A stretch of 64,000 nucleotides of DNA, from NCBI GenBank assembly GCA_019090455.1, contig JAHRWA010000074.1, forward strand, positions 29,345 to 93,344. Direction: 5' to 3'. How positions within the stretch are numbered: position 1 is the stretch's first letter; every line of letters begins with the position of its first letter. Positions 29,451 through 38,059 of the stretch are shown here, in pieces. Under the pieces are notes generated by a model. The model made no database searches. It was not told where the DNA came from and worked only from the letters and a program-made list of their open reading frames with translations. The DNA is from Pseudomonadales bacterium. GTDB lineage: Bacteria; Pseudomonadota; Gammaproteobacteria; Pseudomonadales; DC-out160. The position numbers were made by a program, and so were the translations under genes.

Positions 29451-30953
29451 ATGTCTCTGGCAGTTGTTTATACTCGCGCTCGCATTGGCGTTGACGCACC
29501 GTTAGTCACAGTTGAAACTCACCTGTCCAATGGTTTGCCAGGACTATCCATAGTGGGCCTACCCGAGGCAGCAGTGCGGGAAAGTAAAGATCGTGTTCGC
29601 AGCGCAATTCTTAACTCCAACTTTGATTTTCCAGCTCGACGAATCACCATTAATCTAGCACCGGCAGACTTACCCAAAGAAGGAGGTCGCTACGACCTTC
29701 CTATCGCGCTAGGCATATTGGCAGCATCAGAGCAAATCCCCAAAGACAAACTCAGTGACAAAGAGTTTCTTGGCGAACTCGCCTTGTCGGGAGAATTGCG
29801 CGGAGTCTTAGGTTTATTACCCGCCTCTATCGCTGCCACCCAGTCTAATCGCGAAATCTTTGTTCCAGCAATCAATCAAGAAGAAGCCGCATTACCCCAC
29901 ACAGCGAGGGTACGCCCTGCCCATCATTTGCTTCAGGTATGCGCCCATCTGAATCAGGCCAACACACTTCCTCTTGCACCTAAGCCTAAAAACGAAATTC
30001 AACACGACCAAAAAATTGACTTAAGCGACGTGAAAGGACAACACAGCGCGAAACGCGCTTTAGAAGTGGCCGCCGCAGGAAGCCATAGCTTGCTGATGTT
30101 CGGGCCACCCGGAACCGGAAAAACCATGCTCGCCTCACGACTCCCATCCATCTTGCCATCGCTGGAAGAGAATGAGGCATTGGATGTGGCTGCGGTCAAT
30201 TCCATTGCCGGCATTACCCGAAAAGGCCACTGGCGAACACGACCTTTTCGAAACCCCCACCACACCGCTTCCGCAGTCGCCATGGTAGGCGGCGGTAGCA
30301 ATCCGAAACCGGGAGAAATATCCTTAGCCCACCATGGCGTTTTATTTCTCGATGAATTACCTGAGTTTGAAAGAAAGGTATTGGAAGTGTTAAGAGAACC
30401 ATTAGAATCAGGAGAAGTCACAATCTCCCGCGCAAGCAGACAAGTGCGGTACCCAGCCCAATTTCAACTCATCACCGCAATGAACCCCTGCCCTTGTGGG
30501 TATTTAGGTCACCCACAACGTAGCTGCCGCTGCGAACCCAAACAAGTCACTCGATATCGCAATAAAATATCAGGTCCACTATTAGATCGTATCGACTTGC
30601 ATATTGAAGTCGCCTCACTACCCAAGGGAACCCTATCGAGTACAAACGACGAGGGAGAGAACAGCGCCACCGTACGCAAAAGAGTCATGGCTGCAAGGGA
30701 TATTCAAATCAAACGTTGCCAGAAACCAAATCACGAATTGAACAATCAAGACATCAATCAATATTGCCATTTAAAAGAATCAGATCGATCCTTGATGGAA
30801 ACGGCACTGGAAAGAATGAACCTCTCTGCACGGGCTTATCATCGAATTTTAAAAGTAGGAAGAACCATTGCAGATTTGGAAGGCAGTAAGAACATTGAAA
30901 CCTCCCACCTGACAGAAGCACTAAGCTATCGCTGTTTTGATCGTAATTTATAA
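29451..30953 (+). CDS. comM: YifB/ComM family Mg-chelatase-like AAA+ ATPase
   Basis: A 500-residue protein with an N-terminal Lon-protease-like ChlI domain and a central AAA+ domain. Walker A is GPPGTGKT at about residues 218-225, followed by the HHTASAVAMVGGG segment, Walker B in VLFLDELPEF, and a Cys cluster CPCGYLGHPQRSCRC. In transforming bacteria ComM is a hexameric helicase that promotes branch migration during DNA uptake. It follows ubiK in the same direction and probably has its own promoter in the 150-bp gap. Confidence 0.94.
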   Translation: MSLAVVYTRARIGVDAPLVTVETHLSNGLPGLSIVGLPEAAVRESKDRVRSAILNSNFDFPARRITINLAPADLPKEGGRYDLPIALGILAASEQIPKDKLSDKEFLGELALSGELRGVLGLLPASIAATQSNREIFVPAINQEEAALPHTARVRPAHHLLQVCAHLNQANTLPLAPKPKNEIQHDQKIDLSDVKGQHSAKRALEVAAAGSHSLLMFGPPGTGKTMLASRLPSILPSLEENEALDVAAVNSIAGITRKGHWRTRPFRNPHHTASAVAMVGGGSNPKPGEISLAHHGVLFLDELPEFERKVLEVLREPLESGEVTISRASRQVRYPAQFQLITAMNPCPCGYLGHPQRSCRCEPKQVTRYRNKISGPLLDRIDLHIEVASLPKGTLSSTNDEGENSATVRKRVMAARDIQIKRCQKPNHELNNQDINQYCHLKESDRSLMETALERMNLSARAYHRILKVGRTIADLEGSKNIETSHLTEALSYRCFDRNL

Positions 30954-31121
30954 CCCTAACTTAATTCAGATTTCGACTAGAATTAGTTTTCCGCAAAACT
31001 AGCGACAGCTATTTTTCCTATTGTGCCACTGGTTTTTATGGCAGACTATTGGGTTCTCGCGATCTCCTTATTCATTAGGGCGATTTTCGACTAATTTAAT
31101 AAAAGGATGTGTTAGACGAAC

Positions 31122-32072
31122 ATGAAAGGATTTTTTGTTTTAAGTGGTCTCATAGCAATAATCATCTCCGGCTGTACCCACCTTTCCACAAAGCCACCAA
31201 CAGCTAAAACTACAAGTACAGTTACCAGTAAAAATTCAAGCGTCAGTCAAAAAACGCCCCCTTCTAATAACCTTCAGAAGAAAACAATTAAAAGAACTGA
31301 AGTAAAGAAAGCCGTAGCAAAAAAAACACCCACTATTAAAAAACCGGCTGACAGGAAAACCGTCCATACAAAACCCAAATCAACACCACTGCCTCTAAAT
31401 ACCAAAACTCCAGTTTCCCCTATTACGAAAGCGCCCTCTACTAAGAAAGTGGAACCCATAAAAAAAGCACAAACGAAAAACAATCGCCCTATATCAACAA
31501 AAACCACTAAAAAAACAAATCTAAAGAAAACGGCGGTGATAGCTAAGCCAAAACCGACTCTTCCACTACCATCAAAAAACACGCAACCACCGTTACAAGC
31601 TCCACCTCCAATAAAAGTAACACTAGAATCATTACCTTTGTATTTTAAAGGCTGGACTCTCGACTACGCCAATAACATACTCGATAGCACGCAACAATGT
31701 ATTCTCAACAGCGCATCATCGACTCTTGAAGATGGTGCTGGAGGGACTCCCTTCTATCTTCAAGTCACCCCTCAAACCATTGTCGCTGTCACCAAATCAA
31801 ACATTGATCTCAAATATCCTGACACGGGCATTCAAATAGATCTCAACAAAAAAAGGGTTGTTGATCGTTTGTTTAATGAAACATCAGTGATATTCGAGAA
31901 AAGCATATACACTTTATTAACCCAGTTAAAGCAGGGTCAACTCGCCACCGTCACGCTGGGTTTCTGGCCTACCTGGCCTATAAGCCAAAGTCATCAGGCG
32001 CTAATCGAGCTAAACGAATTCTCACAAGCCTACCAAGCTCTACTGGCCTGCAACCGGATTTCGAAAAATTAA
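31122..32072 (+). CDS. Lys/Thr/Pro-rich lipoprotein of unknown function
   Basis: A 316-residue protein with a lipobox (IISGC) at the N-terminus. Residues about 25-165 are extremely rich in Lys, Thr and Pro, a low-complexity linker that could cross peptidoglycan. The C-terminal 150 residues form a folded domain (SLPLYFKGWTLDYANN to LLACNRISKN) with a Cys near each end that may form a disulfide. I do not recognise this domain. It is 44 bp upstream of the haem sensor gene and probably belongs to the same signalling unit. Confidence 0.7.
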   Translation: MKGFFVLSGLIAIIISGCTHLSTKPPTAKTTSTVTSKNSSVSQKTPPSNNLQKKTIKRTEVKKAVAKKTPTIKKPADRKTVHTKPKSTPLPLNTKTPVSPITKAPSTKKVEPIKKAQTKNNRPISTKTTKKTNLKKTAVIAKPKPTLPLPSKNTQPPLQAPPPIKVTLESLPLYFKGWTLDYANNILDSTQQCILNSASSTLEDGAGGTPFYLQVTPQTIVAVTKSNIDLKYPDTGIQIDLNKKRVVDRLFNETSVIFEKSIYTLLTQLKQGQLATVTLGFWPTWPISQSHQALIELNEFSQAYQALLACNRISKN

Positions 32073-32115
32073 CACTACCTAAAAAACCGATTACCAAAAG
32101 AAGAGAAATTACATT

Positions 32116-33033
32116 ATGGGCATACGATCGAAATTCAATATCGCTCTACTGGCGACTTCTATTTTAGGCATCTGTATCTCTGGTTTTATCGGCTATGAGC
32201 TACTACAAAAAAACGCTCGCCATGAAGTCCTAGATAGCGCCCGCATTATGATGGAGAGCGCCATCGCTGTTCGTGGGTATACCGTTAGTGAAATAAAACC
32301 TTTGTTAGCGGTGCAACAACGTCGGAATTTTATTTCACAAACGGTTCCTGCATACGCAGCCAGCCAATATATTGCTCGCCTTCAGAAAAAGCATCCCGAA
32401 TACAGTTATAAAGAGGCAACTTTAAATCCCACTAATCCAGCCAATCGTGCCACACAGTGGGAATCGGATATTATCTCCTGGTTTCGAAATAATAGTGAGA
32501 ATAAAGAGGTTATCGGGGAACGCGACACGCCTACTGGCCGATACTTGTATATGGGCCGACCCATACAGATTTCTAATGAAAAGTGCCTAGCATGTCACAG
32601 CACCCCTGCCGCAGCGCCACAAACCCTGATTAATACCTACGGTGATAGCAATGGTTTCGGCTGGAAACACAATGAAATTGTTGGCGCTCAAATTGTTTCG
32701 GTTCCCATGGCCGTTCCATTAGAAAGAGCCATGTCTGCCTTCTATACCTTCACCTTACTCCTAATAGGAATATTTTTACTCACCGCTATTCTGCTCAATG
32801 TACTGCTACACTTTGTCATTATTAAACCCATACGGATAATGTCGACTAAAGCAGATGAAGTGAGCATGGGAGCCCTTGACGTAGAAGAGCTCAAAATTGA
32901 CAGCGCAGATGAAATGGGGTCCTTGGCTAGATCTTTTAATCGTATGCATCGTAGCTTAGATAATGCAGTCAAAATGCTTGATGAATCTATAGGCGCCGAA
33001 GATGAATCGGAAAAACCCACCACTTTTAGGTAG
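32116..33033 (+). CDS. Membrane haem-c sensor: DUF3365 (Tll0287-like) plus HAMP
   Basis: A 305-residue membrane protein. One helix near residues 9-29 and another near 212-240 enclose a periplasmic domain of the DUF3365/Tll0287-like type. The domain carries one c-type haem motif CLACH (residues 157-161) and an upstream RYLYMGRPI segment typical of the fold. A HAMP domain follows (IIKPIRIMSTKADEVSMG, then DEMGSLARSFNRMHRSL). There is no kinase or methyl-accepting output domain. The Ser/Thr kinase gene starts 16 bp later, so the HAMP may signal to that kinase. The stimulus (redox state, NO or another gas) is inference. Confidence 0.85.
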   Translation: MGIRSKFNIALLATSILGICISGFIGYELLQKNARHEVLDSARIMMESAIAVRGYTVSEIKPLLAVQQRRNFISQTVPAYAASQYIARLQKKHPEYSYKEATLNPTNPANRATQWESDIISWFRNNSENKEVIGERDTPTGRYLYMGRPIQISNEKCLACHSTPAAAPQTLINTYGDSNGFGWKHNEIVGAQIVSVPMAVPLERAMSAFYTFTLLLIGIFLLTAILLNVLLHFVIIKPIRIMSTKADEVSMGALDVEELKIDSADEMGSLARSFNRMHRSLDNAVKMLDESIGAEDESEKPTTFR

Positions 33034-33048
33034 TATTCAATAGGATAT

Positions 33049-34431
33049 ATGGCCCCCATTAAGATGAGCAACACTCGCAATTTTCCTGAAAAAATTGATA
33101 AGTACGACATCACTTCCATTCTCGGGCAAGGTGCCATGGGCGTAGTTTACAAGGGCTATGACAAGCATATTGATAGAGAGGTAGCGATAAAAGTATTACA
33201 CCCGCATCTGAGACAAGGAGATATGGGTGACGACCTCATCATTCGTTTCAACCAGGAAGCCAAGGCCGCTGCCCGCTGCTTTCACCCCAATATCGTCACC
33301 GTCTTTGATTTCGGCAGCGATAATGACGCACCGTATATCGTAATGGAGTACGTACAGGGTGTGGAGCTGAAGGCGAGACTCAAGAGTAATAAAAGTTTCT
33401 CTCTCAACCCCTCCATAGAAATAGTACTGCAAATTTTGGATGCGCTTTCATACGCTCACGATCAAGGTGTTGTTCATCGGGACATCAAACCCGCCAATAT
33501 TATTTTACTCGATAACGGGCGTATCAAAGTCTCTGATTTTGGCGTAGCACGCCTCGACACATCGGAGCTTACCAGTACCGGGTTTATGGTAGGCACTCCT
33601 AATTACATGTCTCCTGAAGGGCTCCGAGGAGATCCAGTAGACCTGCGTTCCGATTTATACAGTACTGGTTTGTTATTGTTTGAACTGTTGACAAACCGGA
33701 AGCTGATACGCGGCATACCCTTAGATGAAGCATTGCTTCCCTTGCAACAAACCTCTCACCTCACGCCAGCACAAGCTTCACAGTTATTGCAGATAATAGA
33801 AAAAGCCCTCCAAGCCCTGCCTCAACAGCGCTACCAATTGGCTGTCGAGTTTATTGGTGATCTACGCTCGTTGGAGGACTACGACACCGAGGAAGGAAAA
33901 ACACTACTCAAACAGGTTAACCAAATGACGAGACCTGGTACCAGTAACGCCAGCGTTACCGAAATTGTTCCTACCTTAGATGAGCAGAGTCATCTCTCCC
34001 AATGGAATCCTGATGTTCTAAAATCCATAGAAGGAAATCTAGCCAAATATATAGGCCCCTTAGCCCGCATTGTCATACACAAAGTCGCTAAAAAGAGCCG
34101 CACGGTAACCGATTTCAGTCAAAGTTTGGCTTCAGAAATCCCTAATGAAAAGGAACGCATTCAATTTCTGGAGCAATTGGACAAATCAGGTTTTCGAGAA
34201 GGGACGCTAGCCAAAAAACAGGACTCTCAATCTCGATACGAAATCACTTCCGAGGAGGTTGACGAAGCCTCTAAAGGACTTGCGTATCACGTGGGCCCAC
34301 TGGCCAGCAGACTGGTAAAAAAAGCAGCGAAGCTTGCGAAGAATAAAGAAGATTTTTATCAACAACTTGCCGAACATATTCCCGACAAAAAAGAGCGGGC
34401 GGCGTTTTTAAAAAAGAAGATCAAATCCTAG
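33049..34431 (+). CDS. Ser/Thr protein kinase with duplicated C-terminal domain
   Basis: A 460-residue Hanks-type kinase. The glycine loop GQGAMG is at 26-31, the ATP lysine in VAIKVL at 48, the catalytic HRD at 143-145 and DFG at 163-165, followed by GTPNYMSPE. No membrane helix is seen, so it is cytoplasmic. After the kinase domain, two copies of a 45-residue module occur (YIGPLARIVIHKVAKKS and HVGPLASRLVKKAAKLA, each ending in an I-P-x-x-K/E-E-R phrase). This looks like the DUF8082-type module sometimes attached to kinases. It sits 16 bp after the haem-HAMP gene and is probably controlled by it. Confidence 0.88.
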   Translation: MAPIKMSNTRNFPEKIDKYDITSILGQGAMGVVYKGYDKHIDREVAIKVLHPHLRQGDMGDDLIIRFNQEAKAAARCFHPNIVTVFDFGSDNDAPYIVMEYVQGVELKARLKSNKSFSLNPSIEIVLQILDALSYAHDQGVVHRDIKPANIILLDNGRIKVSDFGVARLDTSELTSTGFMVGTPNYMSPEGLRGDPVDLRSDLYSTGLLLFELLTNRKLIRGIPLDEALLPLQQTSHLTPAQASQLLQIIEKALQALPQQRYQLAVEFIGDLRSLEDYDTEEGKTLLKQVNQMTRPGTSNASVTEIVPTLDEQSHLSQWNPDVLKSIEGNLAKYIGPLARIVIHKVAKKSRTVTDFSQSLASEIPNEKERIQFLEQLDKSGFREGTLAKKQDSQSRYEITSEEVDEASKGLAYHVGPLASRLVKKAAKLAKNKEDFYQQLAEHIPDKKERAAFLKKKIKS

Positions 34432-34528
34432 GCAACTGCATTACCTTCATTATCATCACCAAGCCCCCAACTCCGCAGCGAATAGCTGGTAATATAGCCT
34501 GCTGTTAAATTCATTCCTCGGAGCCCTC

Positions 34529-36550
34529 GTGACCAGCAAGTTAAACCCTAAACAACAACAAGCCGTCAAAAACATCAGCTCCCCTTTGCTGGTATTGGCA
34601 GGCGCGGGTTCCGGAAAAACCAGCGTAATTACTCAAAAAATCGCCTATTTAGTCGAAAATTGTCAGATGCCAGCCCATAAGATAATGGCTGTGACCTTTA
34701 CCAATAAAGCCGCGAGAGAGATGAAAGAGCGGGTGAATAACATTATTCCACGCAAATCTACGCGCGGTTTGACTATCTCCACCTTTCACAATTTAGGGTT
34801 GAACATCATCAGAAGAGAGCACCGACATTTAGGGCTCAAACCTGGCTTTTCAATTTTTGATTCTCAAGATTCTTTGGCACTCATTAAGGACTTAATGCAA
34901 AGAGAATCAGGAGATGAGAACGCCATCATCGACAGCATTCAACATACTATTTCCAATTGGAAAAACGATTTATTGTCGCCACAACAAGCTCTATCTTACG
35001 CCACTGACGACTCGGAGCTACTCGCAGCACGTGTCTACGCCGCCTACAATCGCCTCCTTAGAGCTTATAACGCGGTGGATTTTGATGACCTCATTCTATT
35101 ACCCACCAACCTTTTTTTAGAGCAAAAGGAAATACTCGATAAATGGCAAAATAAAGTGCATTACTTGTTAGTCGACGAGTATCAGGACACTAATCACTCC
35201 CAATATTTATTGATCAAACTCCTTGTGGGCGTCAAAGCGAGCTTCACCGTAGTGGGGGATGATGATCAATCCATCTATGCTTGGCGAGGTGCCAATCCGG
35301 AAAACTTAACGCAACTCAAAACAGACTTCCCCAAACTAGAAGTCGTCATGCTCGAACAGAACTATCGCTCATCCGGCCGTATACTCAAAGCCGCTAATCA
35401 ATTAATTTCCAATAACCCTCACTTATTCGATAAGACACTTTGGTGCGATCGAGGCTTTGGTGATCCAATTCGAATTGTTCGTCAAAAAAATGAAGATAAG
35501 GAAGCTGACTTTGTCGTACACGATTTAATGACACATAAATTACAAAAAGGACTCGCCTGGAATGATTTTGCCATACTCTATAGAGGAAACTTTCAATCTC
35601 GTATTATTGAATTAAAATTACAAGCCCTCAGTGTTCCTTATAAAGTCAGCGGCGGCACTGCCTTTTTCTCCCGCTCCGAGATTAAAGATATTATGGCTTA
35701 TTTGCGACTCCTCATAAATCGCGATGACGATAATGCTTTTTTACGCATAGTGAATACGCCACGTCGAGAAATCGGAATTTCGACCCTGGAGAAATTGGGA
35801 GAATACGCAAGTGGACGACAGATCAGCCTCTTCGCCGCAACACAAGAACTCGGTATCGAATCTATTCTACCAAAACGTAACTTAGAGAAAGTGCGCGAGT
35901 TTAGTCAATGGATCACGGACATAAGCCAACTCTGTCGCGAACGGTCGCCTACCGCTGTCATCAAACAAATGATTCAAGAAATCGACTATCCCGGTTGGCT
36001 CAGTGATCAAAGCAACTCACCCTCAGCAGCGGAAAAACGACTAGAAAATGTTTGGCAGCTAGTGAAGTCCATCGACAAGATGTTATTGGACACTGATGAT
36101 TTAAGTTCAGGGGAAGACCCCTTAGAGAACGTGATAAGTCGACTCATACTACGAGATATTATGGAGCAACAGGAAGAAGAGGATGACTCAAATAGAGTCC
36201 AACTCATGACTCTACATGCTTCGAAAGGACTGGAATTTCCTCACGTCTATTTAATCGGTATGGAAGAAGAGCTACTCCCTCATCGAGCGAGTATAGAAGA
36301 AGGAAACATAGAAGAAGAACGCCGTCTTACCTATGTGGGTATCACTCGCGCTCAACAAACACTAACTCTGTCTTTATCCGCATCCCGCAAACAATATGGA
36401 CAAACAATCGAAGCAACGCCCAGTCGTTTCCTAGATGAACTACCAAAGGAAGATTTAGATTGGCACGGCATGGGAATAGAACGATCACAAGAAGAAAAGA
36501 AATCAACCGCCAAGGCACACTTAAGTGGAATGCGCGATTTATTGCGCTAG
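34529..36550 (+). CDS. rep: ATP-dependent DNA helicase Rep
   Basis: A 673-residue superfamily 1A helicase, exactly the E. coli Rep length. It begins LNPKQQQAV with Walker A GAGSGKT, then TFTNKAAREM, the DEYQDTN box, GDDDQSIYAWRGA, EQNYRS, and near the end LMTLHASKGLEFPHVYLIG and ERRLTYVGITRA. Rep unwinds DNA 3'-5' and helps forks pass proteins. The start is GTG at 34529 with CGGAG upstream. Confidence 0.95.
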   Translation: MTSKLNPKQQQAVKNISSPLLVLAGAGSGKTSVITQKIAYLVENCQMPAHKIMAVTFTNKAAREMKERVNNIIPRKSTRGLTISTFHNLGLNIIRREHRHLGLKPGFSIFDSQDSLALIKDLMQRESGDENAIIDSIQHTISNWKNDLLSPQQALSYATDDSELLAARVYAAYNRLLRAYNAVDFDDLILLPTNLFLEQKEILDKWQNKVHYLLVDEYQDTNHSQYLLIKLLVGVKASFTVVGDDDQSIYAWRGANPENLTQLKTDFPKLEVVMLEQNYRSSGRILKAANQLISNNPHLFDKTLWCDRGFGDPIRIVRQKNEDKEADFVVHDLMTHKLQKGLAWNDFAILYRGNFQSRIIELKLQALSVPYKVSGGTAFFSRSEIKDIMAYLRLLINRDDDNAFLRIVNTPRREIGISTLEKLGEYASGRQISLFAATQELGIESILPKRNLEKVREFSQWITDISQLCRERSPTAVIKQMIQEIDYPGWLSDQSNSPSAAEKRLENVWQLVKSIDKMLLDTDDLSSGEDPLENVISRLILRDIMEQQEEEDDSNRVQLMTLHASKGLEFPHVYLIGMEEELLPHRASIEEGNIEEERRLTYVGITRAQQTLTLSLSASRKQYGQTIEATPSRFLDELPKEDLDWHGMGIERSQEEKKSTAKAHLSGMRDLLR

Positions 36551-36597
36551 CCACCAGATAAAACAATAAATTACTCGACCATGAATTATTCAAAACA

Positions 36598-36906
36598 ATG
36601 ACAAAAGATCTGACCACTGCAAACTGGCTCGTATACATGATACTTTGTGATGACAGCAGTTTATACACCGGTATAACAACCGATATTGTACGTCGATGGA
36701 AACAGCACAAGAATCACAACGGAGCTAAATATTTTAGAGGTCGCGCTCCACAACAATTAGTCTATTTAGAAATCGCCAACAATCGAAGCAGCGCGAGTAA
36801 ACGTGAGGCTACTTTAAAAAAATTAACTCGAAATGAAAAATTTGGTTTAATTCGATCAAACGATAATAAAGTACAACAACAGGATCTTTCTCTTTTAGAA
36901 AGTTAG
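36598..36906 (+). CDS. GIY-YIG nuclease superfamily protein (YhbQ-like)
   Basis: A 102-residue single-domain GIY-YIG protein. The GIY and YIG elements appear as VYMILCDDSSLYTGITTD, with Arg in DIVRRWKQH and Asn/Glu region in SASKREATLKK. Members of this group may cut structured DNA or have lost activity; the role is unclear. It follows rep by 47 bp and its 3' end overlaps the convergent solute-binding protein gene by 4 bp. Confidence 0.85.
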   Translation: MTKDLTTANWLVYMILCDDSSLYTGITTDIVRRWKQHKNHNGAKYFRGRAPQQLVYLEIANNRSSASKREATLKKLTRNEKFGLIRSNDNKVQQQDLSLLES

Positions 36907-37712
36907 AATTTCATTTCGTCACTGATTCCTTTTTGCTTGAACCAAAGCATAAAATTAGTTTCAATAATATTATCCATGACATCACTGCCCGCTGTATTTT
37001 TAAGATTGTTAGCAATCGCTGCGGCATGCTTCACACAGGGTGAGTTTTTGGGAATTGCAAAATATTCATCTATCACATTTAGCGGCACTCTCTTATTCGT
37101 AATCTCAAACGACAACCCTTCCTTCTCTAAAAACAAGATAGTCGTTGCCAAGGGCGCCAGCATATAGTCCACTCGATTAAGTACCAATTTTTTAAAAATT
37201 TGTTCAGGTGTTTCCGAATACTCCATATCAAGATTCTCAATAATATAGGCATCAAACTCCTTACCAAATTGAGTCCCCAATGTGATGTTACCTGTTTTAC
37301 CCTTCAGATCTGACCACTCAGAATAGTCAAAATTCCGGTTTTTATGAACAAATACAGATTGTACTGCAGGCGTCACCGGCGGCTCAATGAAAACCAAATA
37401 CTCTTCCCTATGTTTCGAACGTCGTATTCCCAGCAGCAGATCGATATCACCACGCTGCGCACGCAACAGAATTCGCTTCCACGGCCCGCCCTCGTCGGAA
37501 GTCGCTTTGACGTTAACACTTGAAAAAAGGTTCTTGGCAAGTTGCACTAAGCCACCATCCAGATAGTCGTCTTGTCGCCAACTCAAAGGTGGATAATTCG
37601 TACGCCCTGACACAATCGCATACCCATCATCACAGGCGTACGTAGGCAAAGATATACCTAAAAAATAGACCGCTAGAAAAGATGAAAGGAAGCATCTAAT
37701 TTGTTGTTGCAT
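36903..37712 (-). CDS. Periplasmic solute-binding protein (family 3 type)
   Basis: A 269-residue exported protein with a signal peptide ending around SLPTYA. The mature part resembles family 3 bacterial solute-binding proteins: SGRTNYPPLSW at the start, then RAQRGDIDLLLGIRRS and GKTGNITLGTQFGKE in the hinge region. There is no transporter permease nearby; the divergent neighbour is a hybrid histidine kinase with a periplasmic domain. It could deliver a ligand signal to that kinase, which is inference. AGAGGT precedes the ATG. Confidence 0.8.
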   Translation of the reverse strand: MQQQIRCFLSSFLAVYFLGISLPTYACDDGYAIVSGRTNYPPLSWRQDDYLDGGLVQLAKNLFSSVNVKATSDEGGPWKRILLRAQRGDIDLLLGIRRSKHREEYLVFIEPPVTPAVQSVFVHKNRNFDYSEWSDLKGKTGNITLGTQFGKEFDAYIIENLDMEYSETPEQIFKKLVLNRVDYMLAPLATTILFLEKEGLSFEITNKRVPLNVIDEYFAIPKNSPCVKHAAAIANNLKNTAGSDVMDNIIETNFMLWFKQKGISDEMKF

Positions 37713-38059
37713 TTGAAGACCTCTACCTTTATTTATAGCATACTACTCAACCTCACTTATTTAATTGAGGTTTTCGTATAGTGTCGTCAATTTCCTACAC
37801 TTATTCAGTACATTTACGGCAAAATCTGGCTATTAAAATCAAAAATGGTTCGTTCCCGCAAATTTGTTAATTCTTTGTTAGCTTAAGATGATAGAGACAC
37901 CGAAATATAATGCATTTTGCCATCACGCGTCACTATTTTGTAGCCACTCCCCAGTACAAAATTAACGCGCAATCCTCTCGCCATCAACTAGAATAAAATT
38001 AGGTGGGTCATTGTCTGCGTAGGAAAGCGGAAAACGTTTTAATCAAATGGATTGAGTAG
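37713..38059. other. Divergent promoter region with inverted repeat
   Basis: This 347-base gap between the solute-binding protein and hybrid kinase genes holds no gene. An inverted repeat AACCTCA-N10-TGAGGTT (37749-37772) near the solute-binding protein start could be a regulator site. Confidence 0.35.
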
